Part shown: positions 1 through 5,872 of the stretch, piece after piece
Numbering within the stretch: position 1 is the first letter of the stretch
How the letters are laid out: each line of letters starts with the position of its first letter
Assembly: GCA_002391185.1 (NCBI GenBank)
Contig: DGRY01000041.1
Location: forward strand, 6,499 to 15,689
DNA: 9,191 nt
Direction of reading: 5' to 3'
Source: Prevotella sp. UBA4376
GTDB lineage: Bacteria; Bacteroidota; Bacteroidia; Bacteroidales; Bacteroidaceae
Position numbers and translations under genes: made by a program
Notes under the pieces: model-generated
The model's database searches: none
The model's input: the letters and a program-made list of their open reading frames with translations, nothing else
Told to the model about the DNA's origin: nothing

Positions 1-623
1 TTGGCTTTGTGCTCTTCGTCGGTAAGTGTTGAGAAGGTTTCACCCACGGGACGGAAATCGTATGGTTTCACACTTGCCTTGTTGGCTGCTCGCTCCAAAA
101 CATCGAGTTGCGACTCATCGCCCAAAGTGATGAACTCCATGGTGTTGTTGAAGTGGTCGAAGACTATGATGTCGCGATATAGAATGTAAAGTATGTCGGG
201 AGCATCGTTCTTAGGCATTGTGGTGTCTTTAACAGGTATGTTCTCGAAATAGCGCACAGCATTGAAACTGGTGTAGCCATAAAGCCCACAAAAATCAGAA
301 CTCTCACCTGTTACCGAGAAATCGCGCAGAAAAGCAGACATCTCCTCGCCCACTCTATCTTTCATTGATGGTGCAGGGATGGCGCTAAGGTCGTTTGTTA
401 CCACACTACCGTCGGGATAGTTTTTGGTTACCACATTGTGTCCAACAGAGATGCTGGCAATGGGATTGATACAGATGAACGAGCGCGAATTGTCGTTGCC
501 ATGATAGTCGGAGCTCTCCATGAGTGCCGACTGTGGATAGAGGTCGCGCAAGCGAATATACACGCCAACCGGAGTGTAGAGGTCGGCAAGAATCTTGCGG
601 GTGTGAGTTATATATTTATACAT
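1..623 (-). CDS. trpE: Anthranilate synthase component I, N-terminal part (runs off the left edge)
   Basis: TrpE with the TrpG glutaminase makes anthranilate from chorismate, the first committed step to tryptophan. Translating the minus strand from ATG at 623 gives 207 complete codons, open to the window edge. It begins MYKYITHTRKILADLYTPVG and continues with a family-typical N-terminal lobe. ALMESSDYH (residues 33-41) matches the LLES-type tryptophan-binding motif of feedback-inhibited TrpE. SFICINPIASI (48-58) and PDILYILYRDIIVFD are also typical of Bacteroidetes TrpE. The catalytic C-terminal chorismate-binding half is outside the window. The gene follows trpB by 133 bp of repeat-rich sequence, and heptamer repeats begin one base upstream of the start codon. 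As last visible gene of the operon it should share the upstream attenuator; trpG is expected beyond the edge but cannot be seen. Confidence 0.9.
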   Translation of the reverse strand, partial: MYKYITHTRKILADLYTPVGVYIRLRDLYPQSALMESSDYHGNDNSRSFICINPIASISVGHNVVTKNYPDGSVVTNDLSAIPAPSMKDRVGEEMSAFLRDFSVTGESSDFCGLYGYTSFNAVRYFENIPVKDTTMPKNDAPDILYILYRDIIVFDHFNNTMEFITLGDESQLDVLERAANKASVKPYDFRPVGETFSTLTDEEHKA

Positions 624-624
624 A

Positions 625-685
625 ATTACGAATTTTGAATTACGAATTACAAATTAGTTGCACAAAGCGCAATTAGTAATTACAA
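625..685. repeat. ATTACGA-type heptamer repeats upstream of trpE
   Basis: From 625 the plus strand reads ATTACGA, ATTTTGA, ATTACGA, ATTACAA, ATTAG in strict 7-bp register. After a short interruption ATTAGTA, ATTACAA follow (672-685). The array begins one base upstream of the trpE ATG (623-621), so it forms the translation-initiation region of that gene. The A/T-rich character may help initiation in a group that does not rely on Shine-Dalgarno pairing. Confidence 0.65.
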
Positions 686-697
686 AGTAATTATTCC

Positions 698-768
698 AAA
701 AAGCGCTTGGCGCTTCTTTATCATTTATCATTTGTAATTTATCATTTAGCGAAGCGCTAGCTTCGCGC
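698..768 (-). repeat. Double-hairpin heptamer repeat, copy 1 (trpB stop / trpB-trpE gap)
   Basis: Read on the minus strand the element starts GCGCGAAG, forms a first hairpin (GCGAAGC / GCTTCGC, 766-749) spanning the trpB stop codon, then carries four TGATAAA-type heptamers (one degenerate, TTACAAA). It ends in a second hairpin, AAGCGC-CAA-GCGCTT plus Ts (715-698). The same modules in the same order occur at 3712-3767 in the opposite orientation with only two heptamers. The second hairpin with its T-run resembles a weak intrinsic terminator on the transcribed strand. Confidence 0.85.
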
Positions 769-1935
769 ATTCAAATAGGTTTCAATATCTTTATCGCCGC
801 GACCCGATACGGTGAGCACAACAACATCGTCGGGGGTGAACTTGAGCTTACTCAGGGCAGCCACGGCATGAGCACTCTCAATGGCAGGGATGATGCCTTC
901 CATGCGGGTGAGTTCATAACCTGCCCGAATAGCCTCATCGTCGTTGATGGCGAGCACCTTCTCGCGTCCTTTCTCGGCAAGGTCGGCATGCATTGGTCCG
1001 ATGCCAGGATAGTCGAGACCTGCCGAGATGGTGAAGGCTTCTTGAATCTGTCCGTCTTCGTTTTGCATTACAAGGGTGCGCGCTCCATGAAGTATGCCCT
1101 CACTTCCGCAATGAATGGTGGCTGCGGTGTGGTCGGTGTCGATGCCATGTCCACCAGCCTCAGCAAGAACAATCTTCACACGTGTATCGTCAATATAATG
1201 ATAGATGGTACCCGCAGCGTTGCTTCCTCCACCAACACAGGCAATGAGATAATCTGGATAGTCACGACCAATCTTCTCTTCGAGCTGCTGCTTAATTTCC
1301 TTTGAGATGATGCTCTGCATCTTGGCTACTATGTCGGGATAAGGATGTGGTCCCATGGTAGAGCCTACAATATAGAAGGTGTCTTCGGGGTGACAGCACC
1401 AGTCGCGAATGGCCTCAGAACATGCATCAGAGAGTGTCATGTTACCCGTACGCACAGGGTGAACGGTGGCTCCAAGCATCTTCATACGTTCAACGTTGAC
1501 ATGCTGTCGTTCTACATCGGTGGCACCCATAAACACTTCACACTTCATATTCATAAGGGCACACACGGTGGCTGTGGCAACACCATGCTGACCAGCGCCA
1601 GTCTCGGCAATGATACGAGTTTTGCCCATTTTCTTTGCCATGAGAATCTGTCCCACGGTATTATTAATTTTATGAGCACCCGTATGGTTGAGGTCTTCGC
1701 GCTTGAGATAGAGTTTGCAACCATATTTCTCACTCATGCGGTTGGCATAATAGAGAGGTGAAGGACGTCCCACATAATCGCGAAGAAGCGCATAGTATTC
1801 ATCTTGAAACTCTTTGCTCTCAATGATAGGAAGATACGCTTCCTGAAGATCGTGAACACACTTGTATAATATTTCGGGCACATAAGCTCCGCCAAAGCGC
1901 CCAAAGAAACCGTTTTTATCTACTTGGTATTTCAT
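757..1935 (-). CDS. trpB: Tryptophan synthase beta subunit
   Basis: TrpB is the PLP enzyme that condenses indole, channelled from TrpA, with L-serine to give tryptophan in the cytoplasm. The 392-residue length is normal. The PLP lysine is K89 in NHTGAHKIN, the catalytic glutamate is E111 in AETGAGQHGVA, the phosphate-binding loop is GGGSNA (235-240), and SGRGDKD (377-383) is the conserved C-terminal motif. The open frame extends ten codons upstream to 1965, but I chose the ATG at 1935: MKYQVDKNGFFGRFGG is the usual family N terminus and the extension MGEAYITFII has no family character. The last codons and the TAG stop lie in a hairpin-bearing repeat (698-768), so the C-terminal ARS residues are encoded by repeat sequence. 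trpA lies upstream across a 169-bp gap and trpE downstream. No substitution in the active site is apparent. Confidence 0.96.
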   Translation of the reverse strand: MKYQVDKNGFFGRFGGAYVPEILYKCVHDLQEAYLPIIESKEFQDEYYALLRDYVGRPSPLYYANRMSEKYGCKLYLKREDLNHTGAHKINNTVGQILMAKKMGKTRIIAETGAGQHGVATATVCALMNMKCEVFMGATDVERQHVNVERMKMLGATVHPVRTGNMTLSDACSEAIRDWCCHPEDTFYIVGSTMGPHPYPDIVAKMQSIISKEIKQQLEEKIGRDYPDYLIACVGGGSNAAGTIYHYIDDTRVKIVLAEAGGHGIDTDHTAATIHCGSEGILHGARTLVMQNEDGQIQEAFTISAGLDYPGIGPMHADLAEKGREKVLAINDDEAIRAGYELTRMEGIIPAIESAHAVAALSKLKFTPDDVVVLTVSGRGDKDIETYLNARS

Positions 1936-1952
1936 TATTATGAATGTTATAT

Positions 1953-2102
1953 AAGCCTCCCCCATCCCCCTTGACGCATTGCAGGCAATGCTAATTAATA
2001 ATGAATATTGAATAATATTTCAATTTAAACAATATATAATCACTCATTATCATTAATCAGTTTGTGCTCCTCCCCTATCGGGGAGGTCGGGAGTGGCTTT
2101 TT
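1953..2102. repeat. C/T-rich intergenic element between trpA and trpB
   Basis: The left end reads AAGCCTCCCCCATCCCCC (1953-1970). The right end holds the hairpin CCTCCCC-TATC-GGGGAGG (2069-2086), followed by TCGGGAGTGGCTT. The reverse complement of the right end (AAGCCACTCCCGACC) resembles the left end, so the element has imperfect terminal inverted repeats about 150 bp apart. Inside are a further inverted repeat, GCATTGC / GCAATGC (1976-1991), and AT-rich filler. Related CCTCCCC / GGGGAGG sequences are, as I recall, widespread in Bacteroidales intergenic DNA. It could be a degenerate non-autonomous mobile element; no clear target duplication was found. Confidence 0.6.
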
Positions 2103-2104
2103 TT

Positions 2105-2875
2105 TTATTTTAGTATTAATTTTAATTGTTTCAACGCTTCATCGGGGTCGTTATACTCGTTGAGAAGGCTCACAAACTTGCTACCAATGATTGCTCCAGC
2201 GGCATTGTCTTGAGCCGATCTGAGAGTTTGCCTATTGCTGATGCCGAAACCTATCATGCGAGGATTGCGAAGATTCATTGAGTTGATATGATTGAAATAA
2301 GCCAGCTTGGCATCGCCGAAACTGCTTTGAGCACCAGTTACGGCTGCCGAAGAAACCATATAGATGAACCCTTCGGTGTTGTCGTCGATGAAACGTATGC
2401 GCTCATCGGATGTTTCGGGGGTGATCATCATGATTATTCTTATGTCATATCTGTCAGCTATTGGCTTAACAACCTCCATATAGTCTTTGAAAGGCAGATC
2501 GGGGATGATGCAACCACTAACTCCACTTTCCTTGCAGCTTGCAAAGAACTTTTCCAATCCATAGTGCATCACGGGATTGAGATAGCCCATGAGAATGAGC
2601 GGTATATTCACCTCGTCCTTGATGACAGCAAGCTGAGAGAAAAGAATACTAAGAGTCATTCCGTTCTTCAAAGCTCGAGTGCCGGCTGCCTGAATAACGG
2701 GACCGTCGGCAAGAGGATCGCTGAAAGGAATGCCCACTTCAACACACGCTATGCCATGGCGTTCCATAGCACGAATCACATCGGCTGTACCATCAAGAGT
2801 GGGACAGCCCGCACAGAAATACAATGAAAGTAAACCTGTGGGCTTAGACTGAAATAACTTATCTATTTTGTTCAT
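2105..2875 (-). CDS. trpA: Tryptophan synthase alpha subunit
   Basis: TrpA cleaves indole-3-glycerol phosphate to indole and glyceraldehyde 3-phosphate and passes indole through a tunnel to TrpB. The 256-residue TIM barrel has the hallmark VEVGIPFSDPLADGPVIQ, containing catalytic E46 and D57. Loop 6 is SSAAVTGAQ, and the phosphate-binding segments GFGISNRQT and AAGAIIGS follow near the C terminus. The ATG at 2875 gives MNKIDKLFQ, a normal start. The stop codon (TAA at 2107-2105) abuts a T-rich run that ends the C/T-rich repeat of the trpA-trpB gap. trpF is 122 bp upstream. The protein contains no tryptophan, in keeping with its role in making Trp under starvation. Confidence 0.96.
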   Translation of the reverse strand: MNKIDKLFQSKPTGLLSLYFCAGCPTLDGTADVIRAMERHGIACVEVGIPFSDPLADGPVIQAAGTRALKNGMTLSILFSQLAVIKDEVNIPLILMGYLNPVMHYGLEKFFASCKESGVSGCIIPDLPFKDYMEVVKPIADRYDIRIIMMITPETSDERIRFIDDNTEGFIYMVSSAAVTGAQSSFGDAKLAYFNHINSMNLRNPRMIGFGISNRQTLRSAQDNAAGAIIGSKFVSLLNEYNDPDEALKQLKLILK

Positions 2876-2958
2876 GATACATAAGATATCCTCTCCTCGT
2901 CAATTTCCGATTGTAAGGGAAGAACTAACTGTTTACATTTTAGATTGTCTATCAACAA

Positions 2959-3000
2959 TTTGTACTCCTTCACTACCAGGATGGTCGGAAGGGGCTTTTA
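2959..3000. repeat. Diverged copy of the C/T-rich element end (trpF stop)
   Basis: TTTGTACTCCTTCACTACC onward aligns without gaps to 2061-2102: 33 of 42 positions match by eye. The hairpin of the other copy is largely eroded here. The last three bases, TTA, are the trpF stop codon on the minus strand, so both copies end at or just before the stop codon of the upstream trp gene (trpF here, trpA in the other). Confidence 0.65.
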
Positions 3001-3705
3001 CTTGATTTTGCTTAGAAATTTCTGTATCTTTTCCACATCCTTAACAGCTGGGGCAGTTTCGAACTTGCTGTTGAGGTCGATGCCCACACACTTGGGATGA
3101 TGAAAGGCAAGGATGCGCACGTCATCGTCGGGTCCTATACCACCACTAAGCAAGAATGGTGTGTTGCCTGCGTAGCGTGAAAGCACCGACCAGTCAAACT
3201 GTTCGCCGCTGCCTCCCACCGTGGTACACTTGGTATCAAAAAGAAAGAGGTCAACATGCCCCTCATAGTCCTTGTATTTATCAATATCCTCGGGCTTTTC
3301 GATGGAAATGGCTTTGATAATTTTCAAACCTGGTTTGATGTCGGGATCAACAGTACATCGAAGATTATCAATCATAAACACACTCTCGTTGCCATGTAGC
3401 TGCACATAATCGAGATTATAGTTATAGATGCGTGTGATAATATTCTGTGGCATCTCATCGACAAAAACACCAACAAAATGCACATCACTCTTGCTACTAT
3501 CAATTTGCTGCTGAATAGAACCATGCTCACGAATATTCTGCAAGCGCAGCTCACTATAGTCAGGGATGATTCCTGCCTGAGAGGAAATCATTCGCACGAA
3601 ACGAGGAGATTTGGGATAGAATATTAGTCCTATCAAATCGACTCCCAACTGAGATACTGCGTGAATGTTATCGGCATCACGCATGCCACATACTTTTATT
3701 AGCAT
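2998..3705 (-). CDS. trpF: Phosphoribosylanthranilate isomerase
   Basis: TrpF catalyses the Amadori rearrangement of phosphoribosylanthranilate to CdRP. The start MLIKVCGMRD carries the general base C6, and the general acid is D157 in LFLFDT. GGSGEQFDW, LSGGIGPDD (187-195) and VGIDLNSKFE (207-216) are the phosphate-binding and C-terminal motifs. At 235 residues it is longer than the roughly 200-210 usual for single-domain TrpF. The excess falls mainly between PKSPRFV and HFVGVFVDE (about residues 38-76), a polar stretch of unknown role. ATG at 3705 is well placed. The TAA stop (3000-2998) coincides with the end of a diverged C/T-rich repeat. A double-hairpin repeat fills most of the 95-bp gap to trpC. 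Confidence 0.95.
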   Translation of the reverse strand: MLIKVCGMRDADNIHAVSQLGVDLIGLIFYPKSPRFVRMISSQAGIIPDYSELRLQNIREHGSIQQQIDSSKSDVHFVGVFVDEMPQNIITRIYNYNLDYVQLHGNESVFMIDNLRCTVDPDIKPGLKIIKAISIEKPEDIDKYKDYEGHVDLFLFDTKCTTVGGSGEQFDWSVLSRYAGNTPFLLSGGIGPDDDVRILAFHHPKCVGIDLNSKFETAPAVKDVEKIQKFLSKIK

Positions 3706-3711
3706 AAACCT

Positions 3712-3767
3712 GCGCGAAGATAAGCTTCGCTAAATGATAAATGATAAACAAGCGCAAAGCGCTTTTT
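3712..3767 (+). repeat. Double-hairpin heptamer repeat, copy 2 (trpC-trpF gap)
   Basis: On the plus strand GCGCGAAG is followed by CTTCGCTAAATGATAAAT, with two TGATAAA heptamers, and then the hairpin AAGCGC-AAA-GCGCTT with a T-run. It aligns end to end with the copy at 698-768, apart from a 14-bp (two-heptamer) length difference, one further single-base gap and a few substitutions. It lies in inverted orientation to that copy, so its T-run is on the strand opposite to trp transcription. It occupies most of the gap and ends 6 bp upstream of the trpF ATG. Confidence 0.85.
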
Positions 3768-3800
3768 ATTTATACTTAGATACGCAATCAACGGTAAGCG

Positions 3801-4592
3801 TTAAAGTTTTTGGGTAAAAAGCTTTAATGCCGCTCCCGGATCTTTTTCTTTCATGAAACACTCACCCATGAGGAAACCACGGTATCCCACCTCGCGTAAC
3901 CGCTTTACAGTGGCAGGATTATTAATGCCACTCTCGCTAACCTTGCACACACCTTTGGGAAGTCGCTCAGCAAAACGGAAACTATTGTTGACATCGGTGA
4001 CAAAACTACCAAGATTGCGGTTGTTGATTCCATACATATCTGGTTCAAGTTCGGCATATTCAAAATCGCGTTCATTGTGCATCTCGAGCAGAGTTTCAAG
4101 CTGCAACTGATGAGCAAGATGCTGAAGATCGGCACAACGCTGCTTTGAGAGACAGGCAGCTATAAGCAAAACGGCTGAAACTCCACAATATTTTGCCTGG
4201 AAGAGCTGATATTCATCGATAATGAAATTCTTATATAGAATAGGAAGTGTGACACCTGCTGCACGAGCCTGCTGTATATACTCGTCGTAACCACCAAAGA
4301 AATTGGTGTCGGTGAGGATGCTAAGAGCTGTTGCACCACCCTCTTGATAAGCTGCGGTAACAACCTCGGCCTTGGCATCTTGATGAATCCAGCCCTTAGA
4401 AGGCGACTTGCGCTTGAACTCGGCAATGATACCTGTTTCGGAATCCATCAACGACTGGCGCATGGAAGGATTGGTGTTTCCTTCATCCATCATCTGCTGA
4501 ATAGCAGGCATAAACTGCTGGAGAGGAACGTAGCGCATGCGCTCATCAATCTCCTGACGCTTATAAGCAACTATTTGTTCTAATATATCCAC
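3801..4592 (-). CDS. trpC: Indole-3-glycerol phosphate synthase (GTG start)
   Basis: TrpC closes the indole ring, turning CdRP into indole-3-glycerol phosphate with loss of CO2 and water. The 263-residue (beta/alpha)8 protein has the motif IIAEFKRKSPSKGWI with E58 and K60, LSILTDTNFFGG, the general-acid lysine K121 in LYKNFIIDEYQL, E170 in LLEMHNE, GINNRNL (188-194) and SESGI (219-223). All catalytic positions appear intact. The start is GTG at 4592 (VDILEQIVAYK in literal translation). It is the only plausible start before the family motif, and no ATG lies in a better position. trpD is 62 bp upstream, across a gap of degenerate ATTGAAA-type repeats. TrpC is a stand-alone gene here, not fused to trpF as in enterobacteria. 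Confidence 0.95.
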   Translation of the reverse strand: MDILEQIVAYKRQEIDERMRYVPLQQFMPAIQQMMDEGNTNPSMRQSLMDSETGIIAEFKRKSPSKGWIHQDAKAEVVTAAYQEGGATALSILTDTNFFGGYDEYIQQARAAGVTLPILYKNFIIDEYQLFQAKYCGVSAVLLIAACLSKQRCADLQHLAHQLQLETLLEMHNERDFEYAELEPDMYGINNRNLGSFVTDVNNSFRFAERLPKGVCKVSESGINNPATVKRLREVGYRGFLMGECFMKEKDPGAALKLFTQKL

Positions 4593-4600
4593 GGAGCAAT

Positions 4601-4637
4601 ATTGAAAGATTGAAAAATGGAAAATTGAAATATTAAT
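4601..4637. repeat. Degenerate ATTGAAA repeats in the trpD-trpC gap
   Basis: ATTGAAAG, ATTGAAAA, ATGGAAA, ATTGAAAT, ATTAATT follow one another with a 7-8 bp period between the trpD stop and the trpC GTG. The unit differs from the TGATAAA and ATTACGA units in other gaps of the operon but has the same size and base composition. It is short, so chance AT-richness contributes. Confidence 0.45.
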
Positions 4638-4654
4638 TACAAAGGTAAAGAGAA

Positions 4655-5659
4655 TTAGGAATTAAACTCAACAAATTTCTTAAACACTTGCTGAGCACTA
4701 CCAGAATCAATACTCTCACGAGCTATTTCTATACACTCTTCAATAGTTTTCTTTCCACTCTCGAGAACCTGAATAGCAAAACCAGCATTGGCAAGAACAA
4801 TATTCTTCTGAGCAGGCAAAGCCTTGTTGGCAAGAACACTATCAAAGATGGCTGCCGCCTCTTCCTCAGTGGCACCACCAACAAGTTCTTCAGGTTTGGC
4901 TATTTCAAAGCCAAGATCCTGTGGACGGAAAATCTTTTCGTAGTTGTTGGTTGTTACCTTGAAATCGCTGGTGAGCGAAATCTCATCGTAACCATCAATG
5001 CTATTAACGATTCCGTAATCAATGCCCAACTTCTGGAACACTTGATTGTAAAGACGCATCTGATCAAGATTGGCTGTGCCAAGAAGCTGACACTGTGGCT
5101 TTGATGGATTAATGATTGGACCAAGAAGATTAAAGAATGTAGGGAAAGGGAGTGCCTTGCGAGTGGGACCAACAAACTTGAAACTCTTGGCAAAGAGCTG
5201 AGCATGAAGATAAACAATACCAACTTCGTTAAGACACTTATTGAGCTTGTCAACATCATCGCTAAAACAAACACCATGATTCTTTATAACATTTGAAGCA
5301 CCACTAACCGATGTTGCTGCATAATTGCCATGTTTAGCTACCTTATAGCCTGCACCAGCAATAACAAAGCACGATGTGGTGGAAATGTTAAAAGTGTTCT
5401 TGCGGTCGCCACCAGTGCCTACAACATCAATATAGCGGTCGGCCTCAAGAGGAACAGAAACACCTGTCTCAAGAACACCATCACGAAAACCAAGAAGTTC
5501 ATCAACCGTGATTCCTCTCATCTGAATAGCTGTGAGCAGAGCAGAAATCTCTGCATCGTTGAACTCACCCCGAGTAATGCCCAAGAGAACTTGCTTTGTT
5601 TGTTCACGAGTGAGTTCCTCATGATTGAGCAGAGAATTGAAAAGTTCGTTTACATTCAT
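4655..5659 (-). CDS. trpD: Anthranilate phosphoribosyltransferase
   Basis: TrpD joins anthranilate to PRPP, giving phosphoribosylanthranilate, the second pathway step. The 334-residue length is standard. The PRPP-binding glycine-rich motif VGTGGD (80-85), NIST (91-94), KHGN (109-112) and the SVSGASNV anthranilate-site segment are present. LLGPIINPS and the metal-binding SIDGYDEIS follow. There is no TrpG glutaminase domain, so amidotransferase activity must come from a separate trpG outside the window. ATG at 5659 starts MNVNELFNSLL. This is the first structural gene of the operon. Its start is about 55 nt after the attenuator U-tract, so its transcription depends directly on terminator read-through. 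The protein contains no Trp. Confidence 0.95.
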   Translation of the reverse strand: MNVNELFNSLLNHEELTREQTKQVLLGITRGEFNDAEISALLTAIQMRGITVDELLGFRDGVLETGVSVPLEADRYIDVVGTGGDRKNTFNISTTSCFVIAGAGYKVAKHGNYAATSVSGASNVIKNHGVCFSDDVDKLNKCLNEVGIVYLHAQLFAKSFKFVGPTRKALPFPTFFNLLGPIINPSKPQCQLLGTANLDQMRLYNQVFQKLGIDYGIVNSIDGYDEISLTSDFKVTTNNYEKIFRPQDLGFEIAKPEELVGGATEEEAAAIFDSVLANKALPAQKNIVLANAGFAIQVLESGKKTIEECIEIARESIDSGSAQQVFKKFVEFNS

Positions 5660-5713
5660 AATCTTCAGGTTTTATATTATATTTTTTATCTCTTTAAAAC
5701 ACGTAATAAAACT

Positions 5714-5750
5714 AAAAAAGACCTGTCGCAAGAACGACAGGCCTTTTTTT
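5714..5750 (-). terminator. Intrinsic terminator of the trp attenuator
   Basis: Read on the minus strand, GGCCUGUCG (5743-5735), loop UUCUUG and CGACAGGUC (5728-5720) form a 9-bp stem with one G-U pair, followed by six U (5719-5714). The A-run before the stem can extend it against the U-run. The hairpin lies 38 nt after the leader stop codon and before trpD, as expected for an attenuator. Because T-runs flank both sides it could also stop plus-strand transcription. Confidence 0.9.
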
Positions 5751-5788
5751 ATATTCTTTAAATATCTACACGGCTCCGCGACTCACGA

Positions 5789-5842
5789 CTATTGTAATCT
5801 TGAGAAACGCCACCACCATGATGTAGATACTGTAAATGTCAT
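5789..5842 (-). CDS. trp operon leader peptide with three tandem Trp codons
   Basis: This 17-residue ORF on the minus strand reads MTFTVSTSWWWRFSRLQ and ends in TAG. Codons 9-11 (5818-5810) are UGG UGG UGG. It starts about 25 nt after the predicted transcription start and precedes an intrinsic terminator and then trpD. Three consecutive Trp codons in a 17-codon frame, against three Trp residues in the 1,480 residues of TrpD, C, F, A and B together, is strong evidence for a sensor peptide. By the classical trpL mechanism, ribosome stalling at these codons when Trp-tRNA is scarce would reshape the leader RNA and prevent termination. The sequence before the ATG is A-rich with no clear Shine-Dalgarno, as is normal in Bacteroidetes. 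The peptide itself is probably not functional as a protein. Confidence 0.9.
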   Translation of the reverse strand: MTFTVSTSWWWRFSRLQ

Positions 5843-5872
5843 CTTCTTATTCTTTTTCAGTTAATTTGGTTG

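Larger units (their letters stand above)
5714..5868 (-). promoter_or_regulatory. trp attenuator leader RNA
   Basis: This is the untranslated and leader-peptide region between the predicted transcription start and the U-tract. Besides the terminator, two other pairings are visible. UAUCUACA in leader codons 5-8 (5829-5822) can pair with UGUAGAUA (5770-5763). GUCGUGAG, starting at the last base of the leader stop codon (5789-5782), can pair over 8 bp with two wobbles to CUUGCGAC in the terminator loop and 3' arm (5732-5725). A ribosome finishing at the stop codon would cover GUCGUGAG and let the terminator form. One stalled at the Trp codons would leave it free to compete. That switch is inference. 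A conserved Bacteroidetes RNA motif named 'Bacteroid-trp' with Trp-rich ORFs has been reported, as I recall; this may be a member. Confidence 0.8.

Noticed and set aside
868..1305. Long plus-strand open frame opposite trpB (and similar ones opposite trpA, trpD and GH57)
   Set aside because: These are antisense shadows of strongly supported genes, with no recognisable domains.
1936..1965. Ten-residue upstream extension of trpB
   Set aside because: It encodes MGEAYITFII, partly from the C/T-rich element; TrpB normally starts at the MKYQVDKNGFFGRFGG position.
2069..2100. C/T-rich hairpin as an attenuator or terminator for trpB
   Set aside because: The T-run follows the hairpin only on the plus strand; on the transcribed minus strand no U-tract follows, so it does not look like a terminator of the trp transcript.
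5660..5868. T-box or TRAP-type control of the trp operon
   Set aside because: No T-box core or run of GAG/UAG triplets was seen; the tandem UGG leader ORF and terminator explain the region better.
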